Below, piece after piece: positions 9,733 to 17,201 of a stretch of 64,000 nucleotides of DNA. This stretch comes from Alphaproteobacteria bacterium (GTDB lineage Bacteria > Pseudomonadota > Alphaproteobacteria > Caulobacterales > Parvularculaceae): positions 1 to 64,000 of the forward strand of contig JAADIQ010000077.1 in the NCBI GenBank assembly GCA_013151255.1, read 5' to 3'. How positions within the stretch are numbered: the stretch's first letter is position 1; every line of letters starts with the position of its first letter. The notes below the pieces were generated by a model. The model was not told the origin of the DNA. It searched no databases and saw nothing but the letters and a program-made list of their open reading frames with translations. The position numbers and the translations under genes are program-made.

Positions 9733-9745
9733 TGAAACTGCAACC
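9733..9745 (-). promoter_or_regulatory. Candidate shared operator upstream of the TonB receptor
   Basis: TGAAACTGCAACC, 117 bases upstream of the receptor start, matches TGCA-N2-TGCAAC(T/C) with two changes in the first half. The rest of the 250-base stretch up to 9968 holds no open frame I can support. Confidence 0.4.
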
Positions 9746-9968
9746 ATTTGTAAGGCCGTTCCAGCAACGCTTTTCCTATGTGACAAAAATACACCATAAC
9801 AGCGCCGGGGGTTTGGCGCAGACGGCGCGTCTGATCTAAAGCCGGCTCTAATGGCTAAGCCATATCGACAAAATTTATAATAGCTGTTTAATATCAGTAT
9901 ATTACTCATATATTCCAAACCCCGCACAGCGTGCAATCCAGCCCAAACAGACGTCCGGCACAGCCCCC

Positions 9969-11216
9969 TCAGGGCTCACTTTCGACGAAAATATCGAGCG
10001 GCAATATCGCCGAGACGACGACATTCGGCGCATCGACCAGCTGCCCAATGCGCAGGTCAACCGCTACACTTGCAACGATATAGGCCTCCTCGCGGGTCAG
10101 CCCATGGGCCTCAGTCATGTAATCGATCATCGCCAAAAGCGCATTGCGCGCCGCCAGCGTAATATCCTTTGACAGGTTTTCAAGCGCGGCAGCGTGGGGC
10201 GAGGCAAGATAGGCCATGTCTGGCGGCAGGGCGCCCTCGGCCTTCAGCGGAAAGCCGGTGGTCGCATAAAACCGCCGCGAGGGAATATTAAGAAGCCGCG
10301 CCGGGCCCTCATAATGCGGGGTTTTCATGTTGGCGCCCGCGCCTTTCAAAACCCGCGTTGAAACTGTCACCACCGCATCCATTTCAATCGCGGTTCCCGC
10401 GACCTCGCCATCGCCTTGCGCAAAATGAACGTCGCCGATGGCAAGACCACAGCCATCGACCTGACAGGGCAAAAATAGCGTCGCGCCGACACCGAGATAG
10501 CGAATATCCAGATTGCCGCCATGTTCGCGCGGCGGGATTGTCCGCAGGCAGGCATGCTTTTTTGAACCATCAGGCCCGCAAAGCTCCGTAGGCGAAGCAT
10601 AGGTCGGCTCAGGCAAAAAAACCGCACCGCCCGCATCGCTCAGCGTCGCCTCGCGCGACAACGCCGCTTGATGCTCGCTCGCACCGGGCAACACGGATAT
10701 GACGCCGGGGAAGCTTGCATTGGGGATGCGCACGCCGGGGATGGCGTCCGTTTGCGCATAACCGTCGCTGAGGCGCCATAAGACGCGGAGCGGGCCTTTA
10801 ATCTGGTCGGAAACAAAGCCAATGGCGCCGATTTGTGAATAGCCAATCGCACCGGGCGTGATGGCCTCAATCGTCACCGCCAAAACATCGCCGCGCTTGG
10901 CGCCGTTAATCCGCACTGGCCCCGTAAGCGGATGCACCGTCGCGCCGCGCGGTCCGGCCCTGCGCGGGTCCGGCGTTTTATTTGCCGGATCAATATCAAA
11001 GTCGCTGGCGTTGCGGGTGTGAAACGCGATTTTCTGTCCGGGGTCGGCGCGCGCCGTCATAGGGATATCGGGATGCAATCGGTTGATGCATTGCCGGTCT
11101 TCAAGACAATTGGCGCCTTGCCCGCCAACGCTGATCGCCTCACCAGCCATTGCACCACTGCAAAGCGCCAATGCGCCGCCCGCCAGCCAAGCGAAATGTC
11201 GCCATTGGATGTTCAT
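9969..11216 (-). CDS. Exported acetamidase/formamidase-family protein
   Basis: 415 residues from the ATG at 11216. A signal peptide (FAWLAGGALALCSGAMA) is visible, so the enzyme is probably periplasmic. The body follows the FmdA/AmdA pattern: VHPLTGPVRINGAKRGDVLA, then IGYSQIGAIGFVSDQ, then GGNLDIRYLGVGATLFLPC and IGDVHFAQGDGEVAGTAIEM. Family members hydrolyse short amides, but most are cytosolic, so the natural substrate here is uncertain. It is the third gene of a minus-strand run with a GMC oxidoreductase and its small subunit; only 33 bases separate it from the GMC gene, which suggests one operon. Confidence 0.86.
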   Translation of the reverse strand: MNIQWRHFAWLAGGALALCSGAMAGEAISVGGQGANCLEDRQCINRLHPDIPMTARADPGQKIAFHTRNASDFDIDPANKTPDPRRAGPRGATVHPLTGPVRINGAKRGDVLAVTIEAITPGAIGYSQIGAIGFVSDQIKGPLRVLWRLSDGYAQTDAIPGVRIPNASFPGVISVLPGASEHQAALSREATLSDAGGAVFLPEPTYASPTELCGPDGSKKHACLRTIPPREHGGNLDIRYLGVGATLFLPCQVDGCGLAIGDVHFAQGDGEVAGTAIEMDAVVTVSTRVLKGAGANMKTPHYEGPARLLNIPSRRFYATTGFPLKAEGALPPDMAYLASPHAAALENLSKDITLAARNALLAMIDYMTEAHGLTREEAYIVASVAVDLRIGQLVDAPNVVVSAILPLDIFVESEP

Positions 11217-11249
11217 CACCGCTCCCTTTTGTATCGCCGCGCCAGCCGT

Positions 11250-12800
11250 TCAGAGCGCGCCCGCAGACATCGCCTCGCGAATATGCCCCGCCTGACGGAT
11301 CGCCAGCGCGACAATCGTCAAAGTCGGATTGACCGACCCGCTCGACGAGAACTGACTGCCGTCGGAAATAAATAAATTGTCTATCTCGTGGGCGCGGCCC
11401 CATCTGTTGCAGACGCCATCCTTCGGGTCCGCGCTCATCCGGCAGGCGCCGAGATTATGGGTCGCCATATTGACCTTGAACGGAACGACGCGGCGTGCGC
11501 CAAGGCTCTCAAACAGCGCCCGCGCCGAATTTGACGCATGCGCCCGCATCGGCCCGGCATTTTCATGGTCCTCATAGTGGACAACCGGAACTGGCAATCC
11601 GTGCTGGTCTTTTAACTCAGGGTGCAGACGAATGCCGTTGCCGCTTTGCGAGACATCCTCGCCGGTGATGAAAGTTGCGGCAATCCTTGTGTAGTCTTCC
11701 ATCGCATCGGTTAACTCAGGGCCCCATTTGCCGCCAAAGGCGATGCGCGCAACGGAAAGCGGCGAGAAGGCGGCAGATTCAATCTGATAACCGCCGGCAA
11801 AGCCGCGGCGCGTATCATTGCGCTGCTCATCAGCGATATGACCGCCCTGTTGCGCCCCGCGATAGGAATGCACCGCGCCCGGCATAAAACCCAGCGCCCC
11901 GACGACCACATGTTTCAGGTAATTCTTGCCAACCTGCCCGTCGCCATTGGCCAGCCCGTCCGGAAACATCGCGCTGTTGGAGTTTAACAATAGCCGCGCG
12001 GTCTCAATCGCATTGCCGGCGACGCACACCGCGCGGGCGTGCTGGCGTTGGATGGCGCCGTCCTTATCGGCATAGACAACTGCGCTCACCCGCCCCGCAT
12101 CGTCATGCTCGATTTGAAGCGCCATGGAATTGGCGCGCAATTCAAAATGACCGGTGGCCTCGGCTTTGGGAATTTCCGTATAAAGCGTCGACCATTTGGC
12201 GCCGATGACGCAGCCGCTTTTGCAAAAGCCAATCTGCTGGCATTGCGGCCGGCCATCATAGGGCGCCGAATTAATTGCAACGCCGGTCGATGTCACATGT
12301 TTGTAGCCGAGCAGTCGCGCGCCCGCCGCCAGCAGCTTCATATTGTTGTTCATCGGCAGGGGCGGCAGGCCGTTCGTTCCCGAAACGCCCATCTTCGTCT
12401 CAGCCTGCGCATAGAACGGTTCCAACTCTTCAAGCGTCAACGGCCAGTCTATGGCGCTGGAATTTTCCATCGCATAAGTCGTCTTTGCACGGAATTCATG
12501 CGCCGCCAGACGCACTGATGTTGCGGTCCAGTGCATCGTCGTGCCGCCAACTGTCTTGCACATCCAGGCGGGAAAATGCGGATTGAGCAGTCCTTCGCCG
12601 ATGCGTTGGTCGCGCCAGGTCATGCGCTCATCCATCACCCGCTCATCATTGACGATATCGCCGAAACTGAGCCGCCCGCCCGCCTCCAGGCAGACAACAT
12701 CGACGCCCGCCTGCGCCAACTCGTTAGCAAGCACACCGCCGCCGGCGCCAGACCCGATCACCACGACGACGCTGTCGTCAGTGGGCGCAAAAACCGTCAT
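11250..12800 (-). CDS. GMC-family FAD oxidoreductase, gluconate/sorbose dehydrogenase-like
   Basis: 516 residues. FAD binding is shown by VVVIGSGAGGGVLANELAQA at the N-terminus and by the C-terminal block NLGACRMSADP, LFISDGSQFSSSGSVNPTLT. CKTVGGTTMHWTATSVRL is the GMC signature loop. The ATG at 12800 overlaps the stop of the small-subunit gene (ATGA), so the two are translated together, matching the large and small subunits of membrane-bound gluconate 2-dehydrogenase. The cytochrome c subunit that normally completes that complex is not in the window. There is no signal peptide; export would rely on the small subunit. The substrate could be an alcohol or sugar acid. Confidence 0.88.
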   Translation of the reverse strand: MTVFAPTDDSVVVVIGSGAGGGVLANELAQAGVDVVCLEAGGRLSFGDIVNDERVMDERMTWRDQRIGEGLLNPHFPAWMCKTVGGTTMHWTATSVRLAAHEFRAKTTYAMENSSAIDWPLTLEELEPFYAQAETKMGVSGTNGLPPLPMNNNMKLLAAGARLLGYKHVTSTGVAINSAPYDGRPQCQQIGFCKSGCVIGAKWSTLYTEIPKAEATGHFELRANSMALQIEHDDAGRVSAVVYADKDGAIQRQHARAVCVAGNAIETARLLLNSNSAMFPDGLANGDGQVGKNYLKHVVVGALGFMPGAVHSYRGAQQGGHIADEQRNDTRRGFAGGYQIESAAFSPLSVARIAFGGKWGPELTDAMEDYTRIAATFITGEDVSQSGNGIRLHPELKDQHGLPVPVVHYEDHENAGPMRAHASNSARALFESLGARRVVPFKVNMATHNLGACRMSADPKDGVCNRWGRAHEIDNLFISDGSQFSSSGSVNPTLTIVALAIRQAGHIREAMSAGAL

Positions 12801-13303
12801 GGCGCCGCCTCCGCCTCCGCAAGCCAGTCAATATCGTCGAAGCCGCGATGGAGATAACCGCCTTGTTCAGCAGAGGAGCCGGGATATCCGACCAGCGCCC
12901 AGACGGCAGGATGGGAATAAAATTCGAACAAGGCTGCTTGATAGACCGTTTCAAAGAACCGCGTTTTGCTAATCACCTCAGTAGCTTTAACGCGCGCGCC
13001 CATCTCCAACGACTCCCACGGGGCTCCCGCCGCTGCATTCAAGGCGGCGCGCCCCTCTTGTCGCAGGCGCACCCAGCCTTCGCGGACCGATAGCTGAGCA
13101 CGAGCCAGTTCCGCAACCTCTTCGTATACAGATTGGTTAATATCTTTATGTGGAAACAAAACCACAATTAATGCCGCCAGCGCATCAAAGTCCTCGGAAT
13201 TGTTCTGCGTCGCTTGCCCTTCGCCCGAGCATCCGGCAAGCGCGGCAAGTCCCGCGAGCGCCGTGCCGGTCAGCATAAAATCTCTACGCACGATTTTTGC
13301 CAT
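12797..13303 (-). CDS. Gluconate 2-dehydrogenase subunit 3-like protein, Tat/lipoprotein signal
   Basis: 168 residues from the ATG at 13303, which lies just after AAGGCGGGA. The signal is RRDFMLTGTALAGLAALAGC: a twin-arginine motif followed by a lipobox, so the mature protein may be lipid-anchored at Cys. The rest has the small helical fold of subunit 3 (FDALAALIVVLFPHKDINQS near the start; WALVGYPGSSAEQGGYLHRG at the end). The Tat signal here can carry the signal-less GMC partner across the membrane, as known for gluconate dehydrogenases. First gene of the run gdh3-GMC-amidase. Confidence 0.85.
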   Translation of the reverse strand: MAKIVRRDFMLTGTALAGLAALAGCSGEGQATQNNSEDFDALAALIVVLFPHKDINQSVYEEVAELARAQLSVREGWVRLRQEGRAALNAAAGAPWESLEMGARVKATEVISKTRFFETVYQAALFEFYSHPAVWALVGYPGSSAEQGGYLHRGFDDIDWLAEAEAAP

Positions 13304-13353
13304 TGTCCCGCCTTCACCCTTTGCTTGCACAGCAAACACACTACTGGCCTATT

Positions 13354-13369
13354 GGTTAGGAGCCTAACC
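13354..13369. promoter_or_regulatory. Palindromic operator candidate between divergent genes
   Basis: GGTTAGGAGCCTAACC is a perfect 7-base inverted repeat around AG. It lies 51 bases upstream of the gluconate-dehydrogenase-like operon and 108 upstream of the SDR gene, a position suited to a dimeric repressor acting on either. No regulator gene is adjacent. Confidence 0.5.
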
Positions 13370-13477
13370 GAGCCCGCCGCTCCGCGCTATCGCCAGACTA
13401 GCGTGCTGCACGGATCGAATGGCGTCGGCTCTTTTTCAATAGCCAAAGCCCCTGCGCACAGTTTAATTTAGCCACCC

Positions 13478-14296
13478 ATGAGCATGCAATTTGACAACAA
13501 ACGCTTCATCGTCACCGGCGCCGCCTCCGGTATCGGCGCGGCGACGGCAACGCTGTTAAAACAACGCGGCGCCTATGTGATCGCTTTCGACCGGCGCGCG
13601 CCGGACGCGTCTGCGGCCGATGACTATATTCAATTCGACCAGGGCGATTTCGCCTCTATCGATGCTGCGGTTCGCAAGGCGCCCGATAAAATTGACGCCC
13701 TTGTCAACATTGCCGGCATCCCGCCAAAGGCGGATTGCTCGCCCCCGCATTTGCTGATGGTCAACTTTTACGGCATCCGGGCTTTGACCGAGCAACTGGC
13801 CGAAAGACTCACGCCCGGCGGCGCGATCTTAAATATGTCGTCGCATGCGGGCAATGCCTGGCGGGAAAATGTCGGCCTTCTCAAACAATTCCTGCCGGCG
13901 CGCGACAAAGACGACATCGATGCGCTTGCGCGCCGTCACGGCGTTGTCATGGACGGGCTCGACGCCGTTTCCGCCTATCCTTTGAGCAAGCAGCTGCTTA
14001 ATCTGTGGACGGTGCAATCTTTTCCCGCGATGGAAAAAGCTGGCGTCAGAATGAACGCAGCCGCATCGGCCGGCGTCCAGACCGACATCCTAAGTGATTT
14101 CCTCACCAGCTTTGGCGAACAATCCGCCGCGCGCATCCGCGCCATCGGCATCGCCGCGCCGTCAGATATCGCCTCGGTGATTGCGTTCCTGGTCTCCGAC
14201 CAATCCGCCTGGATAAAATCGGCAATCATTCCGGTGGACGGCGGCGCATCGGCGATGGCGGCGGCTAATAAATTTGGATTTGTCGCAGGCGAATAA
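13478..14296 (+). CDS. Short-chain dehydrogenase/reductase, coniferyl-alcohol-dehydrogenase-like
   Basis: 272 residues. VTGAASGIGAATATLL is the nucleotide-binding glycine motif, an NIAG-type motif is present (VNIAGIPP), Ser is in LNMSSHAG, and the catalytic pair is in SAYPLSK. The insert between MSSHAGNAWRENV and the Tyr, and the C-terminal GGASAMAAANKFGF, resemble the subgroup that includes coniferyl-alcohol dehydrogenase and 3-alpha-hydroxysteroid dehydrogenases. The ATG has no clear ribosome site; an internal ATG at 13484 is possible. Placement among aromatic-catabolism genes fits oxidation of a lignin-type alcohol, but this is inference. Confidence 0.82.
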   Translation: MSMQFDNKRFIVTGAASGIGAATATLLKQRGAYVIAFDRRAPDASAADDYIQFDQGDFASIDAAVRKAPDKIDALVNIAGIPPKADCSPPHLLMVNFYGIRALTEQLAERLTPGGAILNMSSHAGNAWRENVGLLKQFLPARDKDDIDALARRHGVVMDGLDAVSAYPLSKQLLNLWTVQSFPAMEKAGVRMNAAASAGVQTDILSDFLTSFGEQSAARIRAIGIAAPSDIASVIAFLVSDQSAWIKSAIIPVDGGASAMAAANKFGFVAGE

Positions 14297-14298
14297 TC

Positions 14299-14853
14299 TC
14301 AGTCTTTGCCGGCGCCGGCTTTCACCGATTTCGCACCATAACCGCCGCCCGGGCCCATGGCGTTCGCGGCCATCTCAAAGGCTTCCGGCGAGCCGTTTAT
14401 CCCGTGGCCACTAACTATTCTGTTCGAGCAATTCATAAACGCGGTGACGCAAATAATATCCTGCGCAGTTTTTTCCGTCCAGCCCGCTTGCGTGATCGCA
14501 TCGATATCCGCCTTGACGACTTTATGCGGCTCCTTCGTAAGCTTGCGGACAAGCGCGAAAGCGGGGCGTAATTTTTCATCAAGAACGCTGTAATCATCGG
14601 CCATCAACGCTTCGACAATACCGGCATCGGCGCCAAATTTTGCCGCCGTCGCGCTATGGGCGCTATAACAGAAGTCACAAGCATTTAGCGCCGCCACATA
14701 ACTCACCATCAACTCGCGGTCTTTCTCGCTCAACTCCGACGGTCCGCGCATCACCTGATTGGCGAATTCGAGATAGGGCTGAAATCGTTCAAGATCGGCG
14801 AACAAGATATTCGCCATCGCATCGGTTGGTTTTAAAAAACTGAAATGCGACAT
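14299..14853 (-). CDS. AhpD-like / carboxymuconolactone decarboxylase-family protein
   Basis: 184 residues. The family signature is ELMVSYVAALNACDFCYSAH, with the CxxC-x2-H arrangement of AhpD-type peroxidase-related proteins. A second helical half contains AQDIICVTAFMNCSNRIVSG. Proteins of this kind are cytosolic thiol reductants or are of unknown activity. AGAGAAG precedes the ATG. The gene ends 3 bases from the stop of the convergent SDR gene. It is followed on the same strand by the binding-fold protein at 14891, whose stop is only 38 bases before this ATG, so the two probably share a transcript. Confidence 0.85.
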   Translation of the reverse strand: MSHFSFLKPTDAMANILFADLERFQPYLEFANQVMRGPSELSEKDRELMVSYVAALNACDFCYSAHSATAAKFGADAGIVEALMADDYSVLDEKLRPAFALVRKLTKEPHKVVKADIDAITQAGWTEKTAQDIICVTAFMNCSNRIVSGHGINGSPEAFEMAANAMGPGGGYGAKSVKAGAGKD

Positions 14854-14890
14854 CGGCTTCTCTATAATATGGGCGACAGATTAGGCGCCG

Positions 14891-15766
14891 TTATTGAAAC
14901 ACCGCATCCTGATAGCCAGATTGCACCAGCGCGCCATCGGGGAAAATTTCTCGTTCTGAAATCCACTGCTGCGACCGCTCATAGATATCGCGTGAATAGG
15001 GCTCAAAAACAATGCGCTCGCCGGGGCCAAAACTTCTGACGTCAACCGAGGCGTGGAACCGCTCGGGCAACTCATTGAGGTAATATTTCACATACAGCTC
15101 CGGCCGCAAATCAATATCCGCCTGTGCGCGGCGCAATGCGCGGTAGAACTTCTCAACATCATGCATGTCCGAGCCAGGCTGCACCATGCCCGCCATCATG
15201 AAACTGGTGTCGCAAATTTTACGGTAGCCAAGCTGCTCAGCGACATAATAAGCGCCGCTAAAAAGGCTCACCGCAGGAATTTCACCATCGACCAGTTTGC
15301 CGAGACGATGGAACAATAGCCCGTCGCTGAACGAAAGCTTGATGTCGGCGGCGGGCATAAACTGCTCAAGCGCCTGGATGGTCGAATAGTGGCTGCCGGA
15401 CTGATAGCCGACAGATACCGGAACATTGGCGAGGTCTTCCGGTTTTTTCACGGGAGAACTCGCTGCAACAAACAATCCGCAGTTGGCGACCGAATAGGCT
15501 TTCGCATACAGCTTTCCGTGTCCGGCGGAAGCAGCCGCGTTCACCGTCCAGTGGCATGCGGAGCAAACGTCAGACTCGCGGCCCTTTTCAAAGGTTTGAT
15601 AGGCGCCGACCTTGTCGCCGAGATCGTGCACCGTGCCATCCGGCGCAACCAGCTCTTTTATGAATTCATAGTCGAGCCCTTCGTCTTCGAAGTAACCCTT
15701 TTCTTCCGCCACCCATTCATGCAGACGCATATGCGGGGCGATTTTAAACTTTGCTTTTTGAGCCAT
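14891..15766 (-). CDS. NMT1/THI5-like periplasmic-binding-fold protein without signal peptide
   Basis: 291 residues. RLHEWVAEEKGYFEDEGLDY is the opening of the NMT1/SsuA-type binding fold, and SVGYQSGSHYSTIQALEQF is the hinge region. No signal peptide or membrane anchor is present and no ABC permease or ATPase gene is nearby, so it need not be a transport protein; the same fold is used by cytosolic enzymes such as 4,5-dihydroxyphthalate decarboxylase. Several Cys residues (DVCSACHW) are notable. AGGAG lies 8 bases before the ATG. Function is unknown. Confidence 0.65.
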   Translation of the reverse strand: MAQKAKFKIAPHMRLHEWVAEEKGYFEDEGLDYEFIKELVAPDGTVHDLGDKVGAYQTFEKGRESDVCSACHWTVNAAASAGHGKLYAKAYSVANCGLFVAASSPVKKPEDLANVPVSVGYQSGSHYSTIQALEQFMPAADIKLSFSDGLLFHRLGKLVDGEIPAVSLFSGAYYVAEQLGYRKICDTSFMMAGMVQPGSDMHDVEKFYRALRRAQADIDLRPELYVKYYLNELPERFHASVDVRSFGPGERIVFEPYSRDIYERSQQWISEREIFPDGALVQSGYQDAVFQ

Positions 15767-15797
15767 GTGTGTTGCTCCTAAAAAATTTTACGCAGCG

Positions 15798-16073
15798 TTA
15801 TCGACAGGAACTAACTGCATCTTGCGCCTCAGCGCTCAAAGCAGCGAAACGTTCTTGGCGATCTTCAATGTCGCCGGCGCTTTCCATGCTGGCGCGCGCT
15901 TCGCCATCGCCCTCGGTCGCCGCTTCAAGACAGGCGCAGGTTTCTTCGATCTTCGACGCATCCGCGCCGTCCGGCGCCGAGGCCGTGCACCAATCGGCAA
16001 ACTCGCCCGCCAGCAACGGGCTTGAACTGATGAAAAATGCGGCGCTCGCCGCGAGGATGGTTTTGGGGATCAT
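15798..16073 (-). CDS. Small secreted cysteine-containing protein
   Basis: 91 residues from the ATG at 16073. A clear signal peptide (ILAASAAFFISSSPLLAGE) precedes a mature part of about 70 acidic residues with four cysteines (WCTAS, ETCACLE, final SSCR), which could form two disulfides. I do not recognise a family. It sits immediately upstream of the binding-fold gene in the same orientation, with a shared-motif copy 55 bases before its start, so its promoter may drive the genes down to 14299. Confidence 0.6.
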   Translation of the reverse strand: MIPKTILAASAAFFISSSPLLAGEFADWCTASAPDGADASKIEETCACLEAATEGDGEARASMESAGDIEDRQERFAALSAEAQDAVSSCR

Positions 16074-16127
16074 TGTCAGCTCCAATAGTTGTCCATGCAA
16101 CTAAGGCTATAGATATGGCAATATGAT

Positions 16128-16140
16128 TGCAGTTGCAACT
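16128..16140 (-). promoter_or_regulatory. Candidate shared operator upstream of the small secreted protein
   Basis: TGCAGTTGCAACT is an exact match to TGCA-N2-TGCAAC(T/C), and AGTTGCAACT inside it is a perfect palindrome. It begins 55 bases upstream of the ATG at 16073. Confidence 0.5.
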
Positions 16141-16276
16141 ATTTTATTTGAGGCAGGAAAAACTGTTTAATATAAGGGGTTTGGGGGATATCCGGGGTTC
16201 TGGATGGTCAATCCGCTTAGGCGGCTCGGGTAATTCCTAATCAAAAGTACCCAACTATCCACGTTCCAGAGCCCCG

Positions 16277-16424
16277 CTCATCCCGGCGAAAGCCGGGATC
16301 CAGCCGGCCCTGCCCTGCGCAAAATCATAAGGTTTTCAGATATGCGTTGTTTTCGTTACGGCGCGCTGAGCGCCTGCCCGTATCTGTGGTGAGGAATCTG
16401 GATCCCGGCTTTCGCCGGGATGAG
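16277..16424. repeat. Intergenic palindromic repeat element, copy 1
   Basis: Two 27-base inverted copies bound the element: 16277-16303 and 16398-16424 are exact reverse complements. Each half contains CCCGGC-GAAA-GCCGGG, so each can also fold alone. The same 27 bases recur at 63481-63507. It fills the 390-base gap between 16074 and 16463, where I see no gene. This type of GATCC-flanked CCCGGG repeat is common between alphaproteobacterial genes. Confidence 0.8.
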
Positions 16425-16463
16425 CGGAGTAAGTGTAGGTGATGTGATCTCCACACAAATTAC

Positions 16464-17180
16464 CTAACGCAATTTTAAAAGAACTTCCGCGAGCGCCTCT
16501 GGCTGCGACAGCATCGGACTATGCGCGGCGTTCAATTTAAACACCTGTTCGCATGGCGTCGCCGCATGCATCGCGCGCTGCGTCTCAGAGTTTAGCGCCC
16601 GATCATTGGCGCACTCAACATAGCAGCGCGCAATCCCGCCGAAGTCCTCGGGGCTGATATGAACCGCTTCCATTGGCGGCGCCATTGGCTCAGGCATAGA
16701 CAAAAGCCCACCGAGAACGCTATCGGCATGCGATCCGTCATGGCAAAAGGCTTCGCCGAATTTATCATCGCGCAAGGTTGCAAATTGTCGGTCCGGCGAC
16801 CAGTCCACGTTATCATAGAGTGCGCTTTTCGCATCCGGTTTGGAGAAGTCCCGAATAGTTTGACCGTCGCCGAGCAAAAACGCCGCGATATAAACCAGTT
16901 TAGAAATTTTATCAGACCGCCACTCAGCCGCCTGTGATATCACTGCGCCGCCCATCGAATGGCCAACCAGAATGACCGGTTCATCCGCCTTGTCGATTAC
17001 CGCGCAAACGCTTTGCGCATAGGCCTCAAGCGAGCAGTCCTCGCCATGCATAGCGCGCCGCCCATGGCCCGGGAGGTCGTCTACGATAACGCTGCAACCG
17101 GCCTCCCTCAGTATAGGAATGAGTTTATACCACGACCAGGCGCCATGAAAAGCGCCGTGGACAAGAACAAATGTCGTCAT
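16464..17180 (-). CDS. Alpha/beta hydrolase, plant-esterase/hydroxynitrile-lyase-like
   Basis: 238 residues. FVLVHGAFHGAWSWYKLIPI is the oxyanion-hole strand, GHSMGG carries the nucleophilic Ser near residue 75, and NAAHSPMLSQPEALAEVL carries the catalytic His at the C-terminus. The acid is probably the Asp of ECANDRALN. This layout matches small esterases of the salicylate-binding-protein and hydroxynitrile-lyase group, which often act on aromatic esters. GGAGAGG precedes the ATG. It follows ubiD by 21 bases on the same strand, so an ester may feed an acid to the decarboxylase (inference). Confidence 0.85.
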   Translation of the reverse strand: MTTFVLVHGAFHGAWSWYKLIPILREAGCSVIVDDLPGHGRRAMHGEDCSLEAYAQSVCAVIDKADEPVILVGHSMGGAVISQAAEWRSDKISKLVYIAAFLLGDGQTIRDFSKPDAKSALYDNVDWSPDRQFATLRDDKFGEAFCHDGSHADSVLGGLLSMPEPMAPPMEAVHISPEDFGGIARCYVECANDRALNSETQRAMHAATPCEQVFKLNAAHSPMLSQPEALAEVLLKLR

Positions 17181-17201
17181 AGGCCCTCTCCGCTTACAAC
17201 A

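Noticed and set aside
14891-15766. ABC transporter substrate-binding protein
   Set aside because: No signal peptide and no permease or ATPase nearby; kept as a binding-fold protein of unknown role.
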